A stretch of DNA of 64,000 bases from Gracilaria domingensis (taxonomy: Eukaryota; Rhodophyta; Florideophyceae; Gracilariales; Gracilariaceae), in NCBI GenBank assembly GCA_022539475.1, contig VCMS01000060.1, forward strand, positions 124,001-188,000, in the 5' to 3' direction. The position numbers and the translations under genes were made by a program. This document shows, one piece after another, positions 33,852-44,726 of the stretch. Position 1 is the first letter of the stretch, and every line of letters begins with the position of its first letter. Under the pieces are notes generated by a model that saw only the letters and a list, made by a program, of their open reading frames with translations, was not told the DNA's origin and did no database searches.

Positions 33852-35522
33852 ATGGCGCGGCCGCTGCACACGCTCGTGGCGCCGAGGGTCCTGGAGCGGC
33901 TGTCGGAGGCGCGCGGCCACGCCGCCGCCGCCGTGATCGAGCGCGTGCCCAGCGCGCAAGAGGTGTCCGACTTCCTGTACAAGCTGGCCGAGCTCGCCGC
34001 GCCGCTCAGCGTGTCGGAGCGCCTGCACTTCAGCGAGCGCGACGCCTCCGTCGCCTTCACGCACGTCATCGCCGCCGCGCCGCCGGCCGTCGCCGCCGCG
34101 TACCCGGGCCACGGCGTCATGCTGCGCCTCTTCACCGTCACGCAGGACTACACCGCCCGCAGCAAGCGTCCGTGGACGCACCCCGAGGGCTTTGTGTGGC
34201 AGACAGGCGACGCAACCTTGCAAGGCACCACGCTCACGGCGGCCGACGTGAGGGACGTCAGCGACCTGCTGCGCCAGGACCCCGCGCAGATGCACCTGCT
34301 CACGCACCACAAGCGCAAGTGCTACCTGCACGTCGCGCGCCGCGACGTCGTCAAGGAGAGCCAGCAGCGCTTTGTGGTGTACACCGTCGAGGTCGTCACC
34401 AGACTGGCCGAGGACACCAACACCGACATGCCGCCGCTCACCACGCTCGTCAAGGACTGGCCGAGCCAGAACGACTTCACGCGCCGCCAAGCCACCGCCG
34501 CGGAGGTCACGCTGTGGGCCGCGCTCAACCTGGTGCCGCCAGAGGCGAGCAACGACCTCGACCGCCTGCAGATCATCCGCGACGCCAACAGCGCCGTGCT
34601 TCCGTTTTGCCCAAACTCGCCCAAGCCCACCCCCGCGCCGCGCATGCTGCCGGCCGGCAACTTGTACTACCTGCTGCGCGTGCGCCACTCCGGCTATCAG
34701 GACGGCCGCGCGCGCTACGCCGTCGCCAGCGCCGTCGTCAACAGTCGCGCGCTCTTGCCGCTGCAACCGGCGCAGCAGTTGTACCAGACCATCCCGGCGG
34801 ACCGTCGCGTCGATCCGCCTGCGGTCTCGATAAACACCGAGCGCAAAACCCGCCCCCAGCTGTTCGGCATTGCGTTGCTCACAGTGCTCGTGAGCGCGCT
34901 GGGGTTCATCTATCTCGTGCGTCTGCGTCATGTGGGGAGCGATGGAGTGGACGACGTTGTGGGTGTCGCCTTCGGCATCTTCTTCGGTATCATGGGCGCC
35001 ATGTTGGCGTCGTTCGGCGCTTTGTATTACCTGTGCAATGGATGCCGCGAAAGAGGGAATGTCAACGAGCGCGACGCCAAGGAGGTCGTAGAGAATTACG
35101 AGAAAGGTACGGTGCACGAACGGTTGAAAGCGGCAACAACGACCGCCGCTCTGGCGTATTACAACGACAAGTGCCTCACATTCACGGGCTTGGAGTACAA
35201 AGGCTCAGCAGATTATCCCGGCAGCTTCACACTCTCCGAGCTGCGGGAAGCGGGTTACATCACCACGTTTGCGCTGGATGGACGAGAGATGCTCGTCACG
35301 CCCAACGAGAACAAATGGATGCGTCTGAAGGCACTTGATAGTAAGGGCGGCGCCGTGTTTGACAACGACAGGGGCGCGCCACGAATCTTGCCTATTGAGG
35401 CGAGACTACAGCCCCACGAGGACTTTTCGCTTCGCGGCGTGTCAGAGACGTACGGCGAGTGGACGGCGAACGTGGAGATTGGTAGCAGGGCACGACTTCG
35501 CGCGGGGCTCAACAATGTGTAA
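33852..35522 (+). CDS. Family A two-pass membrane protein, copy 1 (556 aa)
   Basis: The frame is open to 33819, but the second ATG (MARPLHTLVAP) is chosen because it is shared by all copies and lies better behind the TATA box. The N-terminal 335 residues are soluble, with blocks SERLHFSERDASVAFTHV, LRLFTVTQDY, FVWQTGD and CYLHVARRDVV. Two hydrophobic helices follow at about 336-357 and 369-395, then a C-terminal domain with AYYNDKCLTFTGLEYKGSADYPG and TFALDGREMLVTP. I recognise no family. GC is very high with strong third-position bias. A decayed family B gene follows at once on the same strand. A 320-bp stretch is identical to copy 2. No signal peptide is evident. Confidence 0.75.
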   Translation: MARPLHTLVAPRVLERLSEARGHAAAAVIERVPSAQEVSDFLYKLAELAAPLSVSERLHFSERDASVAFTHVIAAAPPAVAAAYPGHGVMLRLFTVTQDYTARSKRPWTHPEGFVWQTGDATLQGTTLTAADVRDVSDLLRQDPAQMHLLTHHKRKCYLHVARRDVVKESQQRFVVYTVEVVTRLAEDTNTDMPPLTTLVKDWPSQNDFTRRQATAAEVTLWAALNLVPPEASNDLDRLQIIRDANSAVLPFCPNSPKPTPAPRMLPAGNLYYLLRVRHSGYQDGRARYAVASAVVNSRALLPLQPAQQLYQTIPADRRVDPPAVSINTERKTRPQLFGIALLTVLVSALGFIYLVRLRHVGSDGVDDVVGVAFGIFFGIMGAMLASFGALYYLCNGCRERGNVNERDAKEVVENYEKGTVHERLKAATTTAALAYYNDKCLTFTGLEYKGSADYPGSFTLSELREAGYITTFALDGREMLVTPNENKWMRLKALDSKGGAVFDNDRGAPRILPIEARLQPHEDFSLRGVSETYGEWTANVEIGSRARLRAGLNNV

Positions 35523-35534
35523 CCGCCGACTCGG

Positions 35535-36180
35535 ATGAGCTCATCTGTGAATCTGGTTAGTAGTGTTAGAGATAAAGGTGCGAAGCAACCGTCTCCGCTT
35601 CTCGTTCCGCTCCGAGCTTCGTTCTCGGTTGTGCGGTCGCTTCGACGCCATGTCGTGCTCCGCGCCTCTCACCTCGACCTCACCAGCGCGCACAACTGCA
35701 TCAAGGCGCTCGATCGCGCCGCACGCAGGCATGGCGCCGACAGCATGCTCTGCGGTGCGACGCGCGTTACATACCATCGGTGATGACAACGGTTGGGAAC
35801 GCTGCGGCTGGTCTGGTGTCACTGCGCACTCGTTCCGCAGCGATGGATCCGTGGCGTCGCTCGGCGTCGCGAAGCGGCGTGTGGAATGGAGCAGGTGCTG
35901 TGTTGCGAACCAGACGCTTGCAGACGGAGTGAAGTGGGTAAGCAAGGGCGTGGTGCTGCACGTGGTGCGCGCTGTCGTTTTACGGAGGTGGTGCAGACGA
36001 ACGAAAGGGCGAGGAACACAAGGCACGCCCGTGGGCGGGCATCGATGTTCAAAGGGCGGACTGCCTCGCCTTCCGCGAGCTGTCGGTGGGCACCGTGAAA
36101 GCCGAGAAAGCGAGCGAAGTGGATGATGGGACGACGGAATTCCCCTCGACGAGTCAAGATCTTTGGGGGAAGCACCGACA
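35535..36180 (+). pseudogene. Family B, decayed (unit 2)
   Basis: Matches to the intact B gene continue in order but in shifting frames: an ATG at the expected place, LDLTSAHNCIKALDRA, then pieces equivalent to HSFLTDGSVASFAV, EGVNWVTKGV, EEHKARLW and CFRELSVG. It starts immediately after gene A, as in the other units, and runs into a tail shared with unit 3 (gattccacgttccaccgcc). Confidence 0.78.
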
Positions 36181-36569
36181 TTCGTTTGCCTAGAGCCAAC
36201 GCGATTCCACGTTCCACCGCCGGCGGCGGCCAGTTCAGCAGTTACCCACAAACCGTGTCCACTTGGGCACAATTTCGTACCAATTTCGCACCAAAGCATT
36301 GTTGTTTTCAAAAATATATATCTTCGGAACGTTGCGATTTCGTTGCGTACACGTGTGCCGGTTGGGCTGATGGAAAGCCATGTGCGCACGTGGTGCAAAT
36401 ATGAAGAAGTCATCGGGAGCGCGTGCAGCACACGTGCAATGTCGTTCAAGAGGCGAGAAGAGGCGGCGAACGGTCGCGGTGCCATCAGATGGCCACTGGC
36501 GCTGGCGACTGAAAACTTGACAATGGAATCTTTGAAGCAAGCAAATGTGACGCAGCAACTAGATCGGAA

Positions 36570-37340
36570 TTGACGATATCTTTAGTGAGTCTGACTTACC
36601 TCCCTAGAAAGCAAGTACATGCAGTCGGGTGTGTTCTTGGGTACGTCCAGTCGGAACGGAGGGGAAGGGGGGGAAACAATTCATGTAGGATGTCAACATC
36701 AAAGTTTGAGCTCCACTCTACCACATGTGAACCACGACCAGACTTGTGGTAGAAACAGGTGTCGTGACCTCATGAAAACTACAAGCACCAATGAAGATAG
36801 AGACTGAGGTTCGGTGGCTCTGAGCAACACAAAAGCCGAACCAATAGATAGAGAAATTGTACACATTGAGATAAATAGACAAGGCAGACGTGCGGAGAGA
36901 CGACCCGTATCACTGATGTAAGAACGGCGATAATGGTCTTCTGCTCCGTGAACGGTATCATACGAAGCATTTAGAAATGACTCTGGCCGACAGATGGTGG
37001 CAGACAAAACGGCGGCGGAGATTCAGGGACCGGCGGCAGCGATGAAGAGCGCGGCGCCATTGGGGTTGTTAGGGTGATTGGTTGGTTTTGTGGGGTAGAC
37101 GTCGAGGCTGGTACATGAAACGACGGCAGAGCAGACAATGGCTGAGATGTACGAGATTGCGTGGTGGGACGTTGTGTGTCAGAGGACGTTGTTGTCGGCA
37201 AGGGGTTGTGCGAACGGGAGCTCATGGCGGTCAAAGTCGTCTGCGACTGATGTAAGACTGCGGATTCTTCAAGTCTGAAGAGGAAGTTTGGAGGGCGATT
37301 GGAGCCGTAAGATTATGCGCAATGCTTTTATAGGAGGAGG
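36570..37340 (-). repeat. PSVGQ cassette (leader, gene and 3' part), copy 3 with flanks
   Basis: Near-identical to 53150-53990 and 62810-63640 in inverse orientation. Homology starts around the TATA-like box (ctataaaag, minus strand, about 37324-37332), runs through the gene, and continues at least 650 nt beyond the stop. DNA upstream of the box is unrelated between copies, so the repeated unit begins at the core promoter. Confidence 0.75.
36971..37225 (-). CDS. PSVGQ-tail small protein, copy 3 (84 aa)
   Basis: The second ATG (MSSRSHNPLP) is chosen to match copy 4; the frame opens three codons earlier. Body AQ/TQSRTSQPLSALPSFHVPAS with QPITLTTPMAP, tail ESPPPFCLPPSVGQSHF. Very close to copies 4 and 7, so recently duplicated. 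No membrane segment, signal peptide or known domain. Confidence 0.68.
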   Translation of the reverse strand: MSSRSHNPLPTTTSSDTQRPTTQSRTSQPLSALPSFHVPASTSTPQNQPITLTTPMAPRSSSLPPVPESPPPFCLPPSVGQSHF

Positions 37341-37639
37341 CATGGGAGAAATTTCGCAGCGTTGAGGCGTGTAACGAGTAACGCTGTAAAATGGGAAGCA
37401 GCGGCTGTGTGGGCTGTTCAAATTTTGTGCATATGTGATCTATTTTTGTGTGGCGGCGCGTCACGGCATCACGGCAAACATATGGAGCGCATTGCTGGGC
37501 GCGGCGCGGCGTGCGGCACGCGCGCGGCACGTGCCGCGCGCCCCGCACAGCGCGTGATGCGCGCATGATATGATTACGCAGAGCTCAAGCGCGGAGAAGA
37601 CTTGAACCTCCCGTCGAAGTTCGTCACGTTCGCCGTAAA

Positions 37640-38009
37640 CCATTGGTAGCCGTGGCTCTCCGTGGCCGTTTTAGCCTCGAAATGACATCTTGATTGCGCT
37701 GCATTAAGATGTCAGTTGGTGGCCATGTTATCAAGCACGAAAGGCGACATGGCGTACTCCCCAAGCACCTGTGCAGCTACAGTCGGGGCCGATCTGCGCA
37801 CACAAATATCTTTGCATCTCCACCTGGAGGGGAGGTGGCGAGAGGTGGAGCTGCACAGATATTTGAGTATGGCTGCACAGGAGCTTGGGGAGTGCGACAT
37901 GTAGTCTGTCGTGCTTGAAAACTTGGCCACCAACTGACATCTTGATGCCGCACAATCAAGATGTCAGTTCGCGGCTAAAACGGCCACGGAGAGCCACGGC
38001 TACCAATGG
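37640..38009. repeat. Foldback element, about 370 bp
   Basis: The outer arms (ccattggtagccgtggctct... and its complement ending ...taccaatgg) are inverted repeats of roughly 125-150 nt. Nested smaller palindromes (gacatcttgat...atcaagatgtc; a centre of ggaggtgg type) lie inside. All short open frames on both strands here arise from the symmetry and are not genes. Confidence 0.8.
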
Positions 38010-38059
38010 TTCACGCCGGGAACCATTGGTACCCTGTAGCTGTGAACTTCACGGCAAAC

Positions 38060-38300
38060 GGAGCTTGAGGTGAACGTCCTCTCAAGCGCAGCGCGTCGCC
38101 CTGTCACGCGCGCCTGTTATCATGGTAGCCGTGAACTTCACGGCGAACGGGACGAGCTTGAGGTGGAACGTCCTCTCAAGCGCAGCGCGTCGCCCTGTCA
38201 AGCGCGCCTTTATCATGAGCATGCGGCGACCGGGACGAGCTTGAGTTTAACCTCCTCTCAAGCGCGTCGCGCGCGTCGCCCCGTCACGCGCGCCTTTTTA
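38060..38300 (+). repeat. Three degenerate tandem repeats of about 80-95 bp
   Basis: Units start at about 38065, 38154 and 38237, each with gagcttgag, cctcctctcaagcgc-like and cgtcgccc.gtca.gcgcgcc motifs. They adjoin the foldback element and share its gtgaacttcacggc motif. Confidence 0.65.
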
Positions 38301-38639
38301 ATCGTCGGTGCGTTCAAACGATCACACGTCGCCGTCGCTGGCGCTGCATTGCTACTATTTACGTTCGCATCTCTCCGAACGAGTGCCGCTCGCTGCCCGC
38401 CGCTTGTCCGCGCTTGCTTGATCCACCGCAAGCAGGGGGGTTTTGCACCATGTGTTTGCTAGTAGTTTACACGCGCGCTCATTGCTGCGGCACCAACAAC
38501 ATTTTTCTTAGCGATAGTTTTTAGTGGAATTCATGTCGGTGGATGGATGAAACAGGTACACGTATCTGTAAGTGAAACGAATGCATGCATGGAAGAATGG
38601 AAGAGAGCTTCTTGGCAATAAAAACATTTCGACCCAACT

Positions 38640-39230
38640 AGCGTTTTTTTATGCGAAAAAGAGTGGCCACGTGGCCACGGTTTGTCGCCAACTGGCGGGC
38701 ACAACTCGGCCGCCCGCCGCCGGCCGCCGGCCGCGGGAGGAGCGGAGGCGCATTCGTCTCCCCAACGCACTCATTCGTCGAGAAGATCTCCGCCGTCCCG
38801 CCATCCGCGTTGATCGCTTTCTTGGCTTTCCCGATGCCCACGCACAGCGCGCGGAAGGAGAGATCGTCCGCCCGTTGAAGATCGATGCCCCGCCGCACAA
38901 GCGTGCCTTGTGCGGTACGCGCAACCGACGGCGAGCACCGCGTGCGGCAGCGCATCGTCGCCTACCCCGTTGCCACGGTCGGGCTGCAGTGCAGCACCCG
39001 GCCCATTCACCATGCCCCTATGAGACGCCGAAACGACGCCACGGATCCATCGGTGAGGAACGAGAGTGCATTGCCACCTCACCGAGTTGAGAGGCGCGGC
39101 GGCACAACGTGGCGTCGGAGCCACCGCGCACGGAGAACCAAGCTGTTAGCGGAACGAGAAGCGAAGGCGGCTGCTTTGCACCTTTACCTGTAACATTGCT
39201 AACCAGATCCACAGATGTGGTCCTCCGAGT
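38640..39230 (-). pseudogene. Family B, decayed (unit 5)
   Basis: Minus-strand sequence directly after the A remnant of unit 5. It matches the B remnant of unit 4 (about 50700-51275) nearly base for base and shares its lost segments, so both come from one decayed ancestor copied in inverse orientation. Confidence 0.78.
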
Positions 39231-39236
39231 CGGCGC

Positions 39237-39772
39237 TTACACATTGTTGAACCCCTCGCGAAGTCGGGCCCTGCTGCCAATCATTACGTTCGCCGTCCAC
39301 TCGCCGTACGTCTCCGGCACGCCGCGACGCGAAAAGTCCACTTCGTTGCGCCGTACTGGCTCCTCTATGGAGACGATTGCTGATTCGTGCGTTCGTGATT
39401 CGTCCAGCACGTTGTCAAACACCGCGCCGCCCTCACTATCGAGTGCCAACAGACGCATCCATCTTTTCTGCTTGGGCGTGACGAGCATCTCGCGTCCATC
39501 CAGCGCAAACGTGGTGGTGTAACCCGCTTCCAGCTGCTCGGACAGTTTGAAGCGCCCGGGATAATCTGCTGAGCCTTTGTACTCCAAGCCCGTGAATGTG
39601 AGCCACTTGTCGTTGTAATGCGCCAAAGCGGCCGGCGTCGTTGCCGCTTCCAACCGTTCGCTCGGCGTACCGTTCCCGTATTTCTTAACAAGCTCCTCGG
39701 CGTCTCGCTTGTTCCTGTGCTCGGCGGCATCCGCTCTTGCGCGGCATCCGTGGCACAGCGACAGCCACACGG
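39237..39772 (-). pseudogene. Family A, C-terminal fragment (unit 5)
   Basis: From about 39772 the minus strand reads VWLSLCHGCRARADAAEHRNKRDAEELV through to the true stop, nearly identical to copy 3 at 50160-50691. The N-terminal two thirds are missing and the frame runs into unrelated AT-rich sequence upstream (to 39878). It is an inverted partial duplicate of unit 4. Confidence 0.85.
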
Positions 39773-39899
39773 TGTTTGCTAGAATAGATACATGGAACAG
39801 CTCTTCCAGTGCCTGGAAAAGCTCTTCCACATATGAAATTATACTTTTCCCCACATTGCTGGCAAAAGTCAATTGCATCTCGTAGCAAAATCACCGACA

Positions 39900-41450
39900 A
39901 AAGTGTTCCTCGTTCTGAGCAATCCTGCTCAAGACCAGAGACAGCTATATAATATCATATCAGTTGCCCAAATTGTAGATAGCGAACGTAACATAAACGT
40001 CAACCATAACTGCTATCCCAAAAAGTTGGAAGAGAATCGCTTCCAAAATGCGATCCACGAGCGTGTTCGGTGGTATAGATGAAAACGCGCAGAACTTCAA
40101 AACTATTTACTTGTTTTGAACACACAGCACAGAGATTGAAAGAAGGAACCAAGCTCTTGAAGATGCATAAAGTTCATGGTCGCTGTTTAAAACAGTAAAA
40201 AGTAACGCGAGGTTCAGTTGAACCTTCAACACGGGGTTTTGTAGGAATTTGAAAGCTATTCCATGTCCTCCTGATAAGGGTTAACCATTCCAGCCCATAA
40301 ATTTTGGAGTTCATTTCTAGAGGCGTTTTTCTGCGACGCATGTGGAATCTTGGAGAGATAGCGTTCATTGCATACTTTGGAAACTGGAACATGTTAAAAA
40401 GAAATTTAATCCTCCAACACGAGCCATGAACTGATGTTCCAGCAAGTTCAAACTACGATAGTATATATATATATGGTATCATGATGTCATTCAGCACTTT
40501 TCTCATCGCACATGTGCGGCCGCGTTGGCACCGAAACAATTTCGACATGAACACAGCAGGCGCTGAGAAAATGTCCAACAAGCGTAGACAGAGACAGAGG
40601 AAGTGATCCGAAATGGGAAACGGAACGTCCAGAAGCAGCAGACGCCAGAAAGGATCAAAGCAAAAGAAGAAGGGATGGAAAGCATCATCATCATGATCGC
40701 AGCTGAACGACGGACCAGTAGCAATGATGATGGCGGCAGAGAAGAACGCAGCGTGCTTCGCTCGTGCATTTATCGGCAGCTGCCGATGCACGCTCCCGCG
40801 AGAATCGATCGTGACTGTGTGTGACCAACATGTCACGGACAAATGGTTCAAAATGCTGCTTTACAGTGCAATTTGTCGGGCAGTTAAGGTCTAGTTAATT
40901 ATTGCACTGGTCCATTGGTCGCAATAATTGCGAATGAGGATTTGGACGTTTGGTGAGGGCTGCGGGTTCGCCAAGCGGTGGGTCGCGGGTTCGGGCGTCG
41001 TGGGCGGGCAGCGAGGCGGCACGCGAGCGACTGGCAGCTCGAGACGGGCAAGGCAGTGCTTATACCAGGGGTAGCGCCATTCAACTTTTGCTCAACGTGG
41101 ATAGCCCGTCACGTTACGTACGTGTAAGGCTTTTCTGCGTACACGCAGCGGGCGGCGGGGAGAGAAGATTTTTTTTAAAAAGGCGGCAAACGCCAAGAAG
41201 CTTCCGTATCTTGTGTTTGCTGCGCTTCCAATTGGCCCAATTCTTATACCAGTTGGCGCGCGCATCATATCTCCACAAGTGAAGTCATTAGTGAGGACGC
41301 TTTTGAAGCGCCTCAGCGGTGCATACGCCAATTTTGGACGCGCATACGTGCCCGTTCTATGAGCGCTTGTCGGCGCGGAAGGCACGCGTACGCGCGCGGC
41401 GCGCGCGAGATCGCAGCTGGCACGCGCAGTCGACTAACGTCGTAGTCGGC
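39900..41450. other. Gene-free stretch ending in the shared family A upstream block
   Basis: 39900-40890 holds no gene I can support. From about 40895 the DNA matches 33225 onward (attattgcactggtccattgg...). The sub-block attattgc...gcaataat is a short inverted repeat. Confidence 0.55.
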
Positions 41451-41456
41451 TCAAAG

Positions 41457-41466
41457 CTATAAACGC
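41457..41466 (+). promoter_or_regulatory. TATA-like box of family A, copy 2
   Basis: gctataaacg, about 55 nt before the ATG at 41516, in the same upstream block as copy 1. Confidence 0.45.
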
Positions 41467-41515
41467 GCCGCGCGCGCCGTCGATGCGGCGCGGCGCGGCG
41501 GCCGCGCATTCAGCT

Positions 41516-43186
41516 ATGGCGCAACCGCTGCACACGCTCGTGGAGCCACACATACTGGAGCGGCTGACGGCGGCGCGGCTCCGCCGCGGCGCCGCCGTCA
41601 TCGAGCGCGTGCCCACCGCGCGCGAGGTGTCCAACTTCCTCGTCGCGCTGGCCGAACACGCCAAGCCGCTCAGCGTGTCGGAGCGCCTGCGCTTCAGCGA
41701 GCGTGACGCCACCGTCGCCTTCACGCACGTCGTCAAGGACGCGCCGCCGGCCGTCGCCGCCGCGCACCCGGGACACGGCGTCAAGCTGAACCTCTTCACC
41801 GTCACGCAGGACTACACCAACCGCAGCGCGCTGCCGTGGACGGACGCCGCGGGCTTTGTGTGGCAAACAGATGAAGAAACCTTGCAGGGCAACAGGATCG
41901 AGCAGGCCGAACTGTCCGTTGTCAACGACCTGCTGCGCGGGGACCCCGCGCAGATGCATCTGCTAAAGCACCATCGCCGTCCGTGCTACCTGCACGTCGC
42001 GCGCCGCGACGTCGTGCATGAGAACGAGGAGCACTTTGTGGTGTACACCGTCGAGGTCGTCACGCGACGCGCCGACGAGCCCAACGTCCACATACCGCCG
42101 CTCACGGACCTCGTCAAGGACTGGCCGAGCCAGAACGACTTCACGCGCCGCCAAGCCACCGCCGCGGAGGTCACGCTGTGGGCCGCGCTCAACCTGGTGC
42201 CGCCAGAGGCGAGCAACGACCTCGACCGCCTGCAGATCATCCGCGACGCCAACAGCGCCGTGCTTCCGTTTTGCCCAAACTCGCCCAAGCCCACCCCCGC
42301 GCCGCGCATGCTGCCGGCCGGCAACTTGTACTACCTGCTGCGCGTGCGCCACTCCGGCTATCAGGACGGCCGCGCGCGCTACGCCGTCGCCAGCGCCGTC
42401 GTCAACAGTCGCGCGCTCTTGCCGCTGCAACCGGGGCAGCAGTTGTACCAGAACATCCCGGCGGACCGTCGCGTCGATCCGCCTTCGGTCTCGATAGACA
42501 CCAACTGTGGAACCCACCTCCAGCTGTTCGCCATTGCGTTTTTCATATTGCTCTTCAGCTCGCTGGGGCTCATCTATCTCGTGCGTCTGCGTCAAGTGGA
42601 GCGCGATGGAGTGGACGAAGTCGTGGGTGTCGCCTTCGGCATCTTCTTCGGTATCATGTCCACCATGGTGGCGTCGTTCTTCGCTTTGAATTTTCTGATC
42701 AATAGATGCCACGGAACAGCGAATGTCAACGAGCGTAACGCCGAGAAGCTTGTTAAGAAATACAAGAACGGTCCGGTGCACGAACGGTTGAAAGCGGCAA
42801 CATGGACCGGCGCTTTGGCGTATTACAACGACAAGTGCCTCACATTCACGGGCTTGGAGTACACAGGCTCAGCAGATTATCCCGGCAGCTTCACACTCTC
42901 CGAGCTGCGGGAAGCGGGTTACATCACCACGTTTGCGCTGGATGGACGCGAGATGCTCGTCACGCCCAACGAGAACAAATGGATGCGTCTGAAGGCACTT
43001 GATAGTAAGGGCCGCGCCGTGTTTGACAACGACAGGGGCGCGCCACGAATCTTGCCTATTGAGGCGAGACTACAGCCCCACGAGGACTTTTCGCTTCGCG
43101 GCGTGTCAAAGACGTACGGCGTGTGGACGGCGAATGTGAAGATTGGTAGCAGGGCACTACTTCCCGAGGGGACCAACAATGTGTAA
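41516..43186 (+). CDS. Family A two-pass membrane protein, copy 2 (556 aa)
   Basis: Start by alignment (MAQPLHTLVEP); an in-frame ATG lies 33 nt upstream at 41483. Same length and layout as copy 1: soluble N-terminal part, two helices (about 336-357 LFAIAFFILLFSSLGLIYLV; 369-395 VVGVAFGIFFGIMSTMVASF), then the TFTGLEY...ALDGREMLVTP domain. Divergence from copy 1 is patchy: the first 200 residues and the helix region differ clearly, while a middle segment and much of the C-terminus are nearly identical. This mosaic suggests gene conversion. The frame is intact. Confidence 0.75.
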   Translation: MAQPLHTLVEPHILERLTAARLRRGAAVIERVPTAREVSNFLVALAEHAKPLSVSERLRFSERDATVAFTHVVKDAPPAVAAAHPGHGVKLNLFTVTQDYTNRSALPWTDAAGFVWQTDEETLQGNRIEQAELSVVNDLLRGDPAQMHLLKHHRRPCYLHVARRDVVHENEEHFVVYTVEVVTRRADEPNVHIPPLTDLVKDWPSQNDFTRRQATAAEVTLWAALNLVPPEASNDLDRLQIIRDANSAVLPFCPNSPKPTPAPRMLPAGNLYYLLRVRHSGYQDGRARYAVASAVVNSRALLPLQPGQQLYQNIPADRRVDPPSVSIDTNCGTHLQLFAIAFFILLFSSLGLIYLVRLRQVERDGVDEVVGVAFGIFFGIMSTMVASFFALNFLINRCHGTANVNERNAEKLVKKYKNGPVHERLKAATWTGALAYYNDKCLTFTGLEYTGSADYPGSFTLSELREAGYITTFALDGREMLVTPNENKWMRLKALDSKGRAVFDNDRGAPRILPIEARLQPHEDFSLRGVSKTYGVWTANVKIGSRALLPEGTNNV

Positions 43187-43199
43187 ACCGCCGACTCGG

Positions 43200-43940
43200 A
43201 TGAGCTCATCTGTGAATCTGATTAGTAGTGTTAGAGATAAAGGTGCGAGGCAACCGTCTCCGCTTCTCGTTCTGCTACGAGCTTCGTTCTCCGTGTGCGG
43301 TCGCTTCGACGCCACGTCGTGCTCCCGCGCCTCTGATCTCGACCTCACCAGCGCGCACAGCTGCATCAAGGCGCTCGATCGCGCCGGACGCAAGCATGCC
43401 GCCAACAGCATGCTCTGCGGTGCGACGCGCGTTACACACCATCGGTGATGACAACGACTGGCTTGAATTTGGCCATCAACTGAGCCACCACGAACGCTGC
43501 GGCTGGTACGGTGCCAATGCGCACTCGTTCCTCAGCGATGGATCCGTGGCGTCGTTCGCCGTCGCGTAGCAGCGTTTGGAATGGAGCAGGTGCTGTGTTG
43601 CAGGCCAGACCCTTTCAGACGGAGTGGAGTGGGTAAGCAAGGGCGTGGGGCCGCATGCGGTGCGCGCTGTCGTTTACGGAGGTGGTGCCGACGAACGAAA
43701 GGGCGAGGAGCACAAGGCACGCTTGTGGGCGGGCATCGATGTTCAAACGGCGGACTGTCTCTCCTTCCGCGAGCTGTCGGTGGGCACTGTGAAAGCCGAG
43801 AAAGCGAGCGAAGTGGATGATGGGACGACGAAGTTCCCGTCGACGAGCAGGACGTTTGGGACAAGCTCCGACATTCGATTGCTAGCTAAGATAGCCAACG
43901 CGATTCCACGTTCCACCGCCGGCGGCGGCCAGTTCTGCCG
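43200..43940 (+). pseudogene. Family B, decayed (unit 3)
   Basis: Starts 14 bp after the stop of gene A. The ATG of B is ACG here (GRFDATSCSRASDLDLTSAHSCIKALDRAG). Later pieces in other frames match LEFGHQLSHHERCGWYG (EFRRQVSHHERSAWYG in B), HSFLSDGSVASFAVA, DGVEWVSKGV and EEHKARLW. More of B is recognisable here than in unit 2. Confidence 0.8.
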
Positions 43941-44726
43941 AATTTCGAACCAAAAAACTTTTGTTTTTTGATTGGCAGAAACTCGTTTCCGAGTTTCAAC
44001 GTTGCGATTTCGTTGTGTACACGTGTGCACGTTGCGCGGATGGAAAGGTTGCTCACGTGCTCACGTGGTGCAAAATATGGCAAGTGATCGGGCGCGCGTG
44101 ATGCGATGCACGGTGTGAGAGCTGCGTGGGTGTCTCAAGTTGTGCCACTCGATCTGGCGGCAGCCAGAGCGCCGACCGTTGCGATGCTGTGAGAGCGCGA
44201 GATTCCGACACAATCCTATCTGGCAGTCCAACCTTCATCACTGTCCACCGCCGTTGGGTATCAGCGGATCTACAACGCTTTGATTTGATTCTGCAACAAT
44301 CAAATTCCTCGCATCCGCTCCGCTCCGCTCCTGTGATAACGTACAAGTGTGGCCGTATCGCCCTCACCTCCCGCAACAGCCGAGTAGTATCAATCGCACT
44401 CCATTTATGAGCTCTCGTAAGGTAGATGCACCTCGCCAGCTCGCTACCCAGCAAAACATTTGGCGAGATTGCAACGCGCCGAGTAGCTGAGAGTAACAGA
44501 GAGAGTGGCTGGGCCATTGAGATGAACTGTGCACGTCCTGGGCGAGCGCCAACTCGCCCTATCCCATGGCTTCCTCCCAACCGACTCTCGCCTACTTGCT
44601 CCGATAATCCAGCCAAGTAGCCCGCATCTCTAGTCTCCTTCATCATTATCCCGTCGACATTCAGTTGCGTTCCCCTCCCCTCTCCTTGCCATCCACATTC
44701 ATTCATCAATCACATAGCTTCCAGTG

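Noticed and set aside
33609-35117. Minus-strand open frame of about 500 codons over family A copy 1 (and a similar one at 48913-50310)
   Set aside because: Shadow of extremely GC-rich codon use; low-complexity His/Arg/Val/Gln-rich product, and not kept open equally across copy 2.
37694-37959. Several overlapping 60-74-codon frames on both strands
   Set aside because: Consequences of the foldback symmetry.
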